NCBI RefSeq assembly: GCF_030123365.1 | Contig: NZ_CP126107.1 | Span: 4,425,501 to 4,489,500 of the forward strand | Direction of reading: 5' to 3' | DNA: 64,000 nt | Source of the DNA: Neobacillus sp. SuZ13 | Lineage (GTDB): Bacteria; Bacillota; Bacilli; Bacillales; Cytobacillaceae | Shown here: piece after piece, positions 33,443-41,865 of the stretch | How positions within the stretch are numbered: position 1 is the stretch's first letter | Layout: every line of letters begins with the position of its first letter | The notes under the pieces: generated by a model | What the model saw: the letters and a program-made list of their open reading frames with translations, nothing else | Database searches by the model: none | Told to the model about the DNA's origin: nothing | Position numbers and translations under genes: made by a program

Positions 33443-35610
33443 GCTTGCTTCACCTTCTTTATCAGTTCTGGATACTCAATTCTAGAGTGAAAAATTCCTT
33501 TTAAAGTTTCACATAACGCTTCAGAAACCGTTTCAATTTCTCTCATTGTGATATCACATTCGTTTAATTGTCCGTCTTGAAGACGATCTGCAACAATTTT
33601 CTTAACTAGTGATTCAATTAATTCAGGCGTAGGCTGGGATAAAGATCGAACTGCTGCTTCGACACTATCAGCAATCCCAACCACTGCAGACTCTTTTGTT
33701 TGTGCCTTAGGTCCAGGATATCGATAATCCTCTTCCTTAACTTCCGTATCAGCTTGGACAGCCTTGTGGTAAAAGAATTTTAACAAGGTAGTTCCATGAT
33801 GCTGTTCCGTAATATCAATAATTTCCTTGGGCATATTGTATTTTTTCAAAATAGAAGATCCATCTGTTACATGTGCAATAATAATATTCGCGCTTTTATC
33901 TGGCGGGAGACGATCATGTGGATTCTCAAGATGCATTTGGTTTTCAATATAAAAATTAGGTCGCTTTGTTTTTCCAATATCATGATAATAACTTCCTACT
34001 CTTGCTAAAAGCCCATTCGCTCCAATTGCTTCACAGGCAGATTCCGCTAAATTAGCGACCATCACACTATGATGATATGTACCTGGTGCTTCCATTAAAA
34101 TTTTTCTAAGTAATGGATGGTTGGGATTAGATAGTTCTATTAGCCTCATCGTTGATAAAATCCCGAAACTCGCCTCAAAAAAAGGAAGGAGCCCAATCGT
34201 AAGGACCGCTGAACCTATCCCTGAAACAAGGGCAGTAATAAGATAATATCCATACTCAATTCCAGTAAATTGTCCATTCGGCAGATACATTAACGCAAAG
34301 ATTGTCAACAGGTTTACAAGTGCCGCAAAGGAGCCTGCCTGAAAGATTTTCGACCGTTGATTGAGTTTACTTAAAAATAGGATACCCGCTAAGGAACTAA
34401 ATAGAATATAGATCCCCTCTGAAAAATTTAAAGTCCCTGTAACCCCTTCATTAAATAATATACTGCCGCAAACCGCCATAATAATCGACATTAGAGTGGC
34501 TAACTTTTCATCAATTAATATTTTTATTAGCATCCCACCTAAAGCAGCAGGAAATAAATAGCCGATTCCAGCATAATTAAAAATTTGCAGCATGCTGATA
34601 ATTTTCATAATAAGTATCGTAAGAATGAATATTATCCCAAATAATAACAAGTCCGTCTGCCGTTTTCCTGGAATAGACTTTATTTGAGAAAAATAAAAAT
34701 AGAGAGTTGATAGAATGATCGTTATAAGAACAATTAAGCCAATAAAAGGTTTGTACGATCGTTCATTATCAAGGAGGCCGACTAATTTTAATTGACGATA
34801 AATATCCTGGTTAATTAATTCTCCTTCTTCAACAATAATTTGCCCCTGTAGGATTTTAGCAGGTTCCACACTTTCTACAGCTTGCTGCCTTAGTTCCTCG
34901 GTTGCACTAGGGTCATAAAATTCATTTTGAATAATAGCATATCTGCCCAATTCAATGACACCACTTCTTAAATCATCATTTAAAGTTGTATATTTTAATT
35001 CTTCCTCAACCCTTTTTTTGGCATTTTCAACATCATCAGCTGAAATACGCTGAGCCATGACATTATTAATCGCTGTTACAGTTAAATCCTTAGCAATCGA
35101 TAATTCATCATGACTGGCTTGGACTAAAGCAGCAAAGACTTGATCAGACAGACCTTTTGAGACATTCGGTGTTAATTTTGCTTTTAACCGGTCCATTTTT
35201 TCTGAATCACTTGGTTCAGGTTGTTCAGGTTTTTCTTCCGTTGCTAACTCAGCATGCTTGTTCATTTCTTCTTTTATTTCATCATTCACTTCAACTGTGG
35301 CTTGAAAAATAGAGCTAATTAAATCCACTCGATTTTGTGTGTATTCTTTTTTTAAGGTATAAACATCCTGCACCTGATCTAGTGCGTCTTTACGCTTATT
35401 TTCTGTACTTTTCCGATCTTCCACTGTTCCTGGTGAACGAATTGTTTTTTCCGCAACTGAAAATAGGCTTAAATCTAATTTCTCAGGTTTTACATTACTA
35501 TACATCGCTGCTAATAATACAGAACCTAACATTATAAAGAAAAGTACCAGAAAGAAAGTTATATCCAACAGCTTACGTATCCGTATGAAGTATTGCTGAA
35601 GTTTACCCAA
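33439..35610 (-). CDS. pgpH: c-di-AMP phosphodiesterase PgpH (7TMR-HD protein)
   Basis: 723-residue membrane enzyme degrading c-di-AMP. N-terminal membrane anchor (20-40), a large extracytoplasmic 7TMR-HDED domain, seven hydrophobic helices from about 265 to 465, then a cytoplasmic HD domain with HHSVMVANLAE and YYHDIGKTKRPNFY supplying the metal ligands. Start is TTG at 35610, with GGAGGGA upstream. Normally adjacent to phoH; here a family-B repeat and about 300 bp separate them. Confidence 0.94.
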   Translation of the reverse strand: MGKLQQYFIRIRKLLDITFFLVLFFIMLGSVLLAAMYSNVKPEKLDLSLFSVAEKTIRSPGTVEDRKSTENKRKDALDQVQDVYTLKKEYTQNRVDLISSIFQATVEVNDEIKEEMNKHAELATEEKPEQPEPSDSEKMDRLKAKLTPNVSKGLSDQVFAALVQASHDELSIAKDLTVTAINNVMAQRISADDVENAKKRVEEELKYTTLNDDLRSGVIELGRYAIIQNEFYDPSATEELRQQAVESVEPAKILQGQIIVEEGELINQDIYRQLKLVGLLDNERSYKPFIGLIVLITIILSTLYFYFSQIKSIPGKRQTDLLLFGIIFILTILIMKIISMLQIFNYAGIGYLFPAALGGMLIKILIDEKLATLMSIIMAVCGSILFNEGVTGTLNFSEGIYILFSSLAGILFLSKLNQRSKIFQAGSFAALVNLLTIFALMYLPNGQFTGIEYGYYLITALVSGIGSAVLTIGLLPFFEASFGILSTMRLIELSNPNHPLLRKILMEAPGTYHHSVMVANLAESACEAIGANGLLARVGSYYHDIGKTKRPNFYIENQMHLENPHDRLPPDKSANIIIAHVTDGSSILKKYNMPKEIIDITEQHHGTTLLKFFYHKAVQADTEVKEEDYRYPGPKAQTKESAVVGIADSVEAAVRSLSQPTPELIESLVKKIVADRLQDGQLNECDITMREIETVSEALCETLKGIFHSRIEYPELIKKVKQA

Positions 35611-35781
35611 CTATATCCCTCCAACCACTGCCCTTGAAAAAAGATTCACTTTGTTCATAAATCAATTCTCAATAATTGTCATATTTTCACTGTTTTTGCT
35701 TCATGTAAAATGATAACAGTTTTTCGTACAAGTTTCACCTTCTTTAAAAGAAGATTTGTTTTTACGGAATTTTACAGAAAA

Positions 35782-35866
35782 GCTGTGTTAAACTTGTCTG
35801 TTGATTTCCGTTCCAGGAACGAAGGCCAACAGAGCGCTAAAATCAACAATAACCTTTAACACAGCC
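35782..35866. repeat. Family-B inverted repeat, short copy B1
   Basis: About 85 bp bounded by GCTGTGTTAAA and TTTAACACAGC. Arms continue as CTTGTCTGTTGATTTCCGTT and, on the other side, AACGAAGGCCAACAG. The centre is GTTCCAGGAAC, itself palindromic. Its right end lies 5 nt from the A-run (T-tract) of the phoH terminator. B2 shares the same arms but contains an insert. Confidence 0.88.
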
Positions 35867-35871
35867 TACAG

Positions 35872-35901
35872 AAAAAAGAGGTAAACCTTTATAGGTCTAC
35901 C
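35872..35901 (-). terminator. Terminator of phoH
   Basis: 8-bp stem with one G-T pair (35880-35887 with 35894-35901), 6-nt loop, T-rich tail on the minus strand. Confidence 0.85.
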
Positions 35902-35908
35902 CCACATG

Positions 35909-36877
35909 TTATTGTTGAACTGCTTTCTTCTCGTATGCTTCAATAATTCTGCCAACGAGCGGATGACGAACGACATCCGTTTGTTCTAAAAAGATAAACG
36001 ATATGCCGTTTACATTTTTTAAGATTGCTTCTGCTGCAACTAAGCCTGATTTTGCCCCTTTTGGCAAATCAATTTGTGTTTGATCCCCTGTGATAACCAT
36101 TTTGGACCCAAAGCCAAGTCTTGTTAAAAACATTTTCATTTGTGCATGTGTTGTATTTTGAGCTTCATCTAAGATGACAAATGCATCATCCAATGTACGC
36201 CCCCTCATATAGGCAAGCGGGGCAATCTCAATTGTCCCTCTTTCCATTAACCTTTGTGTATGTTCTGCCCCCAACACATCATGAAGTGCGTCGTATAAAG
36301 GTCGTAAATATGGATCCACTTTTTCCTTTAGGTCTCCTGGTAAAAAGCCAAGACTTTCCCCTGCCTCAACCGCTGGTCTTGTTAGGATTATTTTATTTAC
36401 CTGTCCATTTTTAAGGGCATTAACAGCCATGACAACAGCTAAATAGGTTTTGCCCGTTCCAGCTGGCCCTATCCCAAATACTAGGTCATTTTTTTTGATG
36501 GCCATCACATATTGTCTTTGACCAAGTGTTTTAATTCGAATAGTTTTTCCTTTTACATTTTTGCCAATTTCTTCTTCATATAAATTTACAAAATACTCCA
36601 ATGTCCCAGCATTCGCCATTTGCACCGCATATAGGACGTCTCTTTGACTGATATTTATCCCTTTACGAATCACAATCATTAATTTATTAAGAATCTGCCC
36701 TGCCAGAATAACCTTTTCTTCGTCCCCTGACAAACTAACTGCTTCACCACGAGTAATGACTGTGACTCCAAGTTCCTGTTCAATGATTTTTAAATTGGAA
36801 TCAGAATTCCCTAGCAAACTAATTGCTTCTGCAGGATTTTCAAGCTGTACACTTATGGAAGTTAACTTTTCTGTCAT
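35909..36877 (-). CDS. phoH: PhoH-like ATPase
   Basis: 322 residues. N-terminal KH-like portion, then a P-loop ATPase domain with Walker A GPAGTGKTY and Walker B FVILDEAQN; LTRPAVEAGESLGFLPGDL is the family motif. A role in RNA metabolism is suggested for the family, partly from its frequent link with ybeY as here. ATG overlaps the yqfD stop by 4 nt, with GGAGAC upstream. Followed by a terminator, so pgpH probably has its own promoter. Confidence 0.92.
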   Translation of the reverse strand: MTEKLTSISVQLENPAEAISLLGNSDSNLKIIEQELGVTVITRGEAVSLSGDEEKVILAGQILNKLMIVIRKGINISQRDVLYAVQMANAGTLEYFVNLYEEEIGKNVKGKTIRIKTLGQRQYVMAIKKNDLVFGIGPAGTGKTYLAVVMAVNALKNGQVNKIILTRPAVEAGESLGFLPGDLKEKVDPYLRPLYDALHDVLGAEHTQRLMERGTIEIAPLAYMRGRTLDDAFVILDEAQNTTHAQMKMFLTRLGFGSKMVITGDQTQIDLPKGAKSGLVAAEAILKNVNGISFIFLEQTDVVRHPLVGRIIEAYEKKAVQQ

Positions 36878-38067
36878 TCACTAGTCTCCTTGGAAATCGG
36901 TTGTCCGACCGCGATATTTTCTATTACCTTAAAATGAATATCCAGTATAACTTTACCATTTTTATTTGCTTTGTGTAAAATTTTTTCATCCTTTATGATA
37001 GCATCCTCATCTAACTGCCCTTTTATTTGTTTTTTTGCAAGTTCAATTGCTATTTGTTGTGCCTCTTTATTAGTATAGGAACGCCGCACCTCTTCTCGTT
37101 CGCGAAGTGTCTTATTGAGATAAGAAACTGGCAATTCCCACTTCAAGAAATGAATTTTATGAATATTCTCTTCTGTTTCATAATTAGTGAATTCCGGCTT
37201 ACCAAAACCCCAAACTGGGAGTTCAAAATTGCCAAATAAAATAAAATGTTTTTCCTTTTCTTTTCCGTTATAAACTTTAAAGTTGGTTTCTAACGGGAGT
37301 TCAACGTGACTTTTATACCATGTTTCACCCCAAACTTCACCTTTAGCAGCAACCAATTCTGGGCTTTCTTCTTGTCCAAATGCACCTGAGACAAGGAGTT
37401 GTCCTTTGTCAACGTGATCATTAATATCCACCATTTTTTGTCCATTTTCAATGTACATATTAACAATTACTGCCTTCTTTTTCGCAATTAGATTCCTCGG
37501 TGATAATTTTTCCGGTTTTTTGGGCTCATTCTTTTCAACTACTTGGAGGTGAAAGGTTGTCCCTTTTAACTCCACACCAACCCATGTTAAGTCCCCGACA
37601 TTATTAGTCAGTTTCCTCTGGATCCCCTCCACATTATCTACAAAAAATTGTAACTTTCCAATTTTCACGCCCATCTTGTCCAATTCTTTACGAATCTGAT
37701 ACTCTGTTGCTGGTTTTGCGCCTTTTATTTCAATCCCCCAAATAACATTGGATAAAAACATTAAAAGCAACAAGAAAAGTCCTGCACCTGCCAAAAAACC
37801 ACTATTCTTCAGTATTCTCCGGATTAAAAAAGGAACCCCGTTCCTTCGTAAGAAGGATATGGAGCAATTACTTTTCCTAGCATATTTCCTGATATTCTTG
37901 GCATCTTTAAGCCTCATATTAAACGTTATTGTCTCGGTTCCATGTCTTTTGATATTCCAGACTGGAAGATCATTTCTTGTCAGGACATTAATAAATCGTT
38001 CAGTGCCCTTGCCTGTTACTTTAACAGTAACCCTGCCATTAAAAAATTCGATCCACTGGTTATTCAT
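36874..38067 (-). CDS. yqfD: Sporulation protein YqfD
   Basis: 397 residues. N-terminal soluble part (FNGRVTVKVTGKGTERFINVLTRND), one membrane segment at about 88-110, then an extracytoplasmic domain of the YqfD family. In B. subtilis yqfC-yqfD is expressed under sigma-E in the mother cell and is needed for normal sporulation. ATG overlaps the yqfC stop (ATGA) and its stop overlaps phoH. Biochemical role unknown. Confidence 0.9.
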   Translation of the reverse strand: MNNQWIEFFNGRVTVKVTGKGTERFINVLTRNDLPVWNIKRHGTETITFNMRLKDAKNIRKYARKSNCSISFLRRNGVPFLIRRILKNSGFLAGAGLFLLLLMFLSNVIWGIEIKGAKPATEYQIRKELDKMGVKIGKLQFFVDNVEGIQRKLTNNVGDLTWVGVELKGTTFHLQVVEKNEPKKPEKLSPRNLIAKKKAVIVNMYIENGQKMVDINDHVDKGQLLVSGAFGQEESPELVAAKGEVWGETWYKSHVELPLETNFKVYNGKEKEKHFILFGNFELPVWGFGKPEFTNYETEENIHKIHFLKWELPVSYLNKTLREREEVRRSYTNKEAQQIAIELAKKQIKGQLDEDAIIKDEKILHKANKNGKVILDIHFKVIENIAVGQPISKETSE

Positions 38068-38366
38068 TTTTTTCCTCCCGGATTTTCATTTATATAAATG
38101 ACCTGATCAATTTTCCCTTCTAGCAAAATTTCTTCAGGTAAGATTGTTTTAATTACAAAAGATTTACCTTTTATTAATAACTGCCCTTGCTTTAACAGCA
38201 AACGGAGTTCTTTATCAGTAAATACCAACAACCCCCGGTGATTCTCAATATAGACATGAATTTGCCCAATCATGGTAATCCTTGGTAAATCCATCATGAC
38301 ATCTTGAGGAAGATCCATTTTTTCAGCCATCCAGTTACGAACCCGCCCGGCCCAGTTTTTTGCCAT
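38064..38366 (-). CDS. yqfC: Sporulation protein YqfC
   Basis: 100 residues of the YabP/YqfC family (MAKNWAGRVRNWMAEKMDLPQDV, then a domain with IHVYIENHRGLLVFTDKELRL). No membrane segment; probably works with YqfD during engulfment-stage sporulation. Start ATG 38366 has AAAGGGGG 10 nt upstream; a longer frame to 38387 lies across this RBS. Confidence 0.9.
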   Translation of the reverse strand: MAKNWAGRVRNWMAEKMDLPQDVMMDLPRITMIGQIHVYIENHRGLLVFTDKELRLLLKQGQLLIKGKSFVIKTILPEEILLEGKIDQVIYINENPGGKK

Positions 38367-38453
38367 AAAAAAAGAACCCCCTTTCATCTCATATTTATGA
38401 AATGAAAGGACGTTCTAGCACACCTTTTTCGTATTAACTAAGTTGATTTACCA

Positions 38454-38900
38454 CTAACCATTTCTTGGACGATATGGCTTTTTTGACCGGGGTTCCCCAA
38501 GAATCTCAGCCCAAATAATACCGTTAATGAGCGCTTTTTCATCTGGATTAAGGGAGATTTCGCTTCCATCTTCGTGTCCGGGATTTACTTTTACTTTTTC
38601 AGACTTATGTTGGGCAACTGTCATTCCGATCCGTTTAACCTCAGGCTCTTGTTTTAGTTGAAGGTATTTTTTTTCAAGATGTCCAAGATTATCTTTTGGC
38701 ACAGTTGGAGTATTTTTGGGTTTTAATGGGCCATTTGTTCGGGATTCCTCAATATCCAGTTGTTTTTTTACTAAGTTTCGAATTTCCTCAAAAGTTCCTT
38801 TTGAAAATGTTTTGTTTCTAGATTCTCCTTTTTTCCCTTTTGCATTACGGAAAACGATAGAAACAATACCGATGATAATCATAAACAAGAAACTTTCCAA
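38454..38900 (-). CDS. Uncharacterised protein at the yqfB position
   Basis: 148 residues: one N-terminal hydrophobic anchor (FLFMIIIGIVSIVF), then a basic linker and a mainly polar, charged cytoplasmic tail ending GEPRSKKPYRPRNG. I do not recognise a domain. Third gene after the sigma-W promoter (nfeD, floA, this), the place of yqfB in B. subtilis, but length and sequence are not clearly alike. Start is TTG at 38900 behind GGGGTGGAG; an alternative is ATG 38882. Confidence 0.7.
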   Translation of the reverse strand: MESFLFMIIIGIVSIVFRNAKGKKGESRNKTFSKGTFEEIRNLVKKQLDIEESRTNGPLKPKNTPTVPKDNLGHLEKKYLQLKQEPEVKRIGMTVAQHKSEKVKVNPGHEDGSEISLNPDEKALINGIIWAEILGEPRSKKPYRPRNG

Positions 38901-38932
38901 TAATCTCCACCCCTTTCATATCCCAAAGTGGA

Positions 38933-39925
38933 TTATTGACCGTCTTTTTTGTCCCCAGTCATCTTACCGATAGAACCTCTCATATCAGTGTCTGCTGAAA
39001 TATTTTTATAGTTCATATAATCCATTACACCTATATTTCCCGATTTAAGCGCTTGAGCCATTGCCAGCGGAACCTCAGCTTCAGATTCTACAACCTTAGC
39101 CCTCATTTCTTGAACCTTTGCTTTCATTTCTTGTTCGAGAGCTACCGCCATCGCCCTGCGCTCTTCTGCTTTGGCCTGAGCAATTTTCTTATCTGCTTCT
39201 GCTTGCTCAGTTTGTAATTCTGCTCCTATATTTTTACCGATATCTACATCCGCTATATCGATGGAGAGAATTTCAAAGGCCGTGCCAGCATCTAGACCTT
39301 TTGAGAGGACAGTTTGGGAAATTAAATCTGGATTCTCGAGCACCTTGCTATGACTATCTGACGAACCAATGGTGGAGACAACACCTTCCCCGACACGAGC
39401 AACAACCGTTTCTTCCCCCGCACCACCAACAAGTCGTTCGATGTTAGCACGAACAGTAATTCTTGCCTTTGCCTTTACTTCAATCCCATTCATAGCCACA
39501 CCAGCGATAAATGGCGTCTCAATGACCTTAGGGTTAACACTCATCTGAACCGCTTCTAAAACATCACGACCGGCTAAATCAATAGCAGCACAACGTTCAA
39601 AGGATAATTCAATATTTGCCCGATGAGCAGCAATTAGAGCATTTACGACTCTGTCAACATTACCACCGGCAAGGTAATGACTCTCCAGTTGATTAGTAGT
39701 AACGTTCAAACCCGCTTTATGGGCCTTTATAAGGGGATTAACCACTCTGCTCGGCGTTACCCTCCTAAGCCTCATACCAACTAATGTAAAGATACTGATA
39801 CGTACACCCGCTGCCAAAGCAGAAATCCACAGCATGACGGGCACAAATGATAATAAGATCCCAAATAATATTAAGGCAACGACTACAACCGCAATGATAA
39901 AAATTGTTCCATTACTTGCTATCAT
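38933..39925 (-). CDS. floA: Flotillin-like protein FloA
   Basis: Organises functional membrane microdomains. 330 residues: an N-terminal membrane hairpin (residues 5-45), an SPFH/PHB domain, and a heptad-rich helical region with repeated Glu-Ala (QAEADKKIAQAKAEERRAMA) for oligomerisation. Length matches B. subtilis FloA (YqfA). Starts 15 bp after the short nfeD, in the same sigma-W unit. RBS GAAGGGGG precedes the ATG. Confidence 0.94.
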   Translation of the reverse strand: MIASNGTIFIIAVVVVALILFGILLSFVPVMLWISALAAGVRISIFTLVGMRLRRVTPSRVVNPLIKAHKAGLNVTTNQLESHYLAGGNVDRVVNALIAAHRANIELSFERCAAIDLAGRDVLEAVQMSVNPKVIETPFIAGVAMNGIEVKAKARITVRANIERLVGGAGEETVVARVGEGVVSTIGSSDSHSKVLENPDLISQTVLSKGLDAGTAFEILSIDIADVDIGKNIGAELQTEQAEADKKIAQAKAEERRAMAVALEQEMKAKVQEMRAKVVESEAEVPLAMAQALKSGNIGVMDYMNYKNISADTDMRGSIGKMTGDKKDGQ

Positions 39926-39940
39926 ATCTAAACCCCCTTC

Positions 39941-40576
39941 TTAATTTACCTCTCTTACAACAATACGTGCTCCTTCGACTTTTATCACTTTAACGAGAGC
40001 GTTCTGCTCGATAAAGCCACCTTCACTAACTACATCAACTCGCTCATTATTAATAATAACAGTTCCAGCAGGCCGCAGTATCGTTAGTGCGAATCCTTCC
40101 TTTCCCAACAAATCGGTCCTGTTAATGTTGGAGACATAGCCGTCTTCTTTCCTAGCTGATTCAAATAGGACCATTTTATTAAATAGAACAAGCTTTTTAT
40201 TAAAAATCTTAATCATTATAAAGAAAACTAATACGGAAAAGAAAATAGCTATTAGGATGGAGACACCGATTTGAATTGTATCCTCACCTGCTAAAAAAAG
40301 ACTTAATATTAATGCAGCGACTCCTAGAGTACCAGCAATCGCTCCGGGTAAAAAGAACTCGAGGAATATAAGGATTAAACCTGCCACAAATAATAATAAC
40401 GTGCCATAGCCTGCAAGACCCGCCTGGAAATGGCCATAAAAGAATAAAGTAAGCGCTAACACACCGATAAATCCTGCCACACCAAATTTTGTTGAAAATA
40501 ACTCCAGTACAATTCCGATTCCCGCAATCGATAGAAGGATGGTTACAACAATCGGGTCAGTAAGAAATTGCGTCAT
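39941..40576 (-). CDS. Short NfeD family protein (YqeZ position, protease domain absent)
   Basis: 211 residues: four or five hydrophobic helices and a C-terminal OB-fold NfeD domain (LLGKEGFALTILRPAGTVIINNERVDVVSEGGFIE). The B. subtilis gene at this place, yqeZ, is about twice as long with an N-terminal ClpP-like serine protease domain. That domain is missing here: the ATG has GAAAGGGGG 8 nt upstream and the sigma-W promoter lies only about 40 bp before it. Short NfeD proteins paired with flotillins are known, so the gene is probably functional. Confidence 0.85.
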   Translation of the reverse strand: MTQFLTDPIVVTILLSIAGIGIVLELFSTKFGVAGFIGVLALTLFFYGHFQAGLAGYGTLLLFVAGLILIFLEFFLPGAIAGTLGVAALILSLFLAGEDTIQIGVSILIAIFFSVLVFFIMIKIFNKKLVLFNKMVLFESARKEDGYVSNINRTDLLGKEGFALTILRPAGTVIINNERVDVVSEGGFIEQNALVKVIKVEGARIVVREVN

Positions 40577-40617
40577 TCGAGAGCCCCCTTTCTTTCTTTA
40601 GTCTCGACTATACTTAT

Positions 40618-40643
40618 TACGTATGTAGATTAATTAAGTTTCA
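40618..40643 (-). promoter_or_regulatory. Sigma-W promoter of nfeD-floA
   Basis: Minus strand TGAAAC at 40643-40638, 16-bp spacer, CGTA at 40621-40618: an exact match to the sigma-W consensus. B. subtilis yqeZ-floA-yqfB is a known sigma-W operon (envelope stress, sublancin resistance). Confidence 0.9.
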
Positions 40644-40656
40644 TTATTAAAATTAA

Positions 40657-40964
40657 GGCTGTGTTAAACTTGTCTGTTGATTTCCATTCCAGGCACGAGC
40701 GGTTCGCGGGCGTACCGGGGAGCCTGTCCAGCTACAGCGCCTAGCCCCTCGAGGTCGCTTCGGTCCTGTCGCTGAAGTCAAAGAACGACTTCAACGTCAG
40801 GCCCTCCAGCGCTTGTCGGGGCTGAACAAGGCGCTTCCGCTTTTCCTTCTCCTCGTCGCTTTGCTCCTGCGGGGTCTCCCCTGCCCCGTACTCCCGCAGG
40901 AGTCTTCGTGCCTGGAACGAAGGTCAACAGGGTGTAAAAATCAACATTAACCTTTAACACAGCC
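40657..40964. repeat. Family-B inverted repeat, long copy B2 with nested insert
   Basis: 308 bp bounded by GGCTGTGTTAAA and TTTAACACAGCC. Outer arms match B1 almost exactly. Inside, TTCCAGGCACGA (from 40688) and TCGTGCCTGGAA form a second perfect inverted pair, and CTCCTGCGGG/CCCGCAGGAG (40864-40873 and 40893-40902) a third. A family-A-like element occupies 40726-40846. The right end lies 6 nt from the yqeY terminator tract. A 62-codon ORF at 40778-40966 is repeat-derived. Confidence 0.9.
40726..40846 (+). repeat. Family-A element nested inside B2
   Basis: 121 bp starting GTCCAGCTACAGCGCC and ending AAGGCGCTTCCGCTTTTCC, the same termini as A2 and A3. The internal sequence differs from A1/A2: AGCCCC pairs with GGGGCT, and TGAAGTC with GACTTCA, making a long fold-back. 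Confidence 0.8.
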
Positions 40965-40970
40965 AAAATT

Positions 40971-41003
40971 AAAAAGACTGCAGGCCAGTGACCTGCAGTC
41001 TTT
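40971..41003 (-). terminator. Terminator of rpsU-yqeY
   Basis: 12-bp perfect stem (40973-40984 with 40992-41003), 7-nt loop, T-tract on the minus strand. Confidence 0.92.
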
Positions 41004-41014
41004 ATGTCAGAATA

Positions 41015-41461
41015 CTATGAAAGGTGTTGTTGTACAAGTTTATTTACAAGTGCCCCATCTGCCTTACCCTTTACTTTAGGCATAATCGCAGACATCACTT
41101 TTCCCATTTCTGCTTTTGATTTTGCGCCGACTTCAGAAATCGTTTCTTTAACGACCTCTGCCAGTTCCTCTTCAGAAAGCTGTTTTGGCATATATAATTC
41201 AACAATAGCCAATTCCGTGCGCAACTTATCAACTAGGTCTTCACGACCAGCTTTACCAAATTCATGGAGGGAGTCTTTGCGTTGTTTCACTTCGCGAGAA
41301 AGGACTGTTAACTCAACATCATCGGAAAGCTCTTTCGTGCCGAGCTTAATAGCTTCATTTTGCAATGAAGCCTTAACCATCCGAATGACTGAGAGTTTGT
41401 CTTTTTCCTTGTTTCTCATCGCTTGTTTCATATCATTATTCAAACGCTCGAGAAGACTCAT
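41015..41461 (-). CDS. yqeY: GatB/YqeY domain protein
   Basis: 148 residues, helical, homologous to the tail domain of GatB, which contacts tRNA. Family features: LNNDMKQAMRNKEKDKLSVIRMVKASLQNE near the start and EVGAKSKAEMGKVM in the C-terminal half. Function of the stand-alone protein is not established. 15 bp after rpsU and followed by its own terminator; RBS AGAGGGTG. Confidence 0.9.
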   Translation of the reverse strand: MSLLERLNNDMKQAMRNKEKDKLSVIRMVKASLQNEAIKLGTKELSDDVELTVLSREVKQRKDSLHEFGKAGREDLVDKLRTELAIVELYMPKQLSEEELAEVVKETISEVGAKSKAEMGKVMSAIMPKVKGKADGALVNKLVQQHLS

Positions 41462-41476
41462 GTATTACACCCTCTC

Positions 41477-41650
41477 TTAAAACTTACGTTTTCTAGCTGC
41501 TTCAGACTTTTTCTTACGTTTTACACTTGGCTTTTCATAGAATTCGCGCTTTCTTGCCTCTTGCAAAGTACCAGTTTTTGATACTGTACGTTTGAAGCGA
41601 CGAAGAGCATCTTCAAGCGATTCGTTTTTACGAACGACGGTTTTAGACAT
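41477..41650 (-). CDS. rpsU: 30S ribosomal protein S21
   Basis: 57 residues, very basic (MSKTVVRKNESLEDALRRFK, ending SEAARKRKF), the normal length for S21. RBS GGAGGGAAAGAG precedes the ATG at 41650; the frame extended to 41674 passes through this RBS. Forms an operon with yqeY as in B. subtilis. Confidence 0.96.
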   Translation of the reverse strand: MSKTVVRKNESLEDALRRFKRTVSKTGTLQEARKREFYEKPSVKRKKKSEAARKRKF

Positions 41651-41865
41651 TCTCTTTCCCTCCCTCCGAAACACAACACACTAACATTCAATCCATGTAC
41701 CTTGCAATTATAATATAACCTTGATACAAGGTCAACTGAAATTCGCATTGATAAAACAAGCTTTTTATTTTTTTATTCAAATAAACGTAGACTTGTCTGT
41801 ATTCCCCTTAAAAACTGGCATGTCCCTCTTAGTACAACCATACAATGAAGCAAGGGGGCCATATT

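Noticed and set aside
40778..40966. 62-codon ORF rich in Arg, Gly and Ala
   Set aside because: It is encoded by the family-B/family-A composite repeat and has no upstream RBS.
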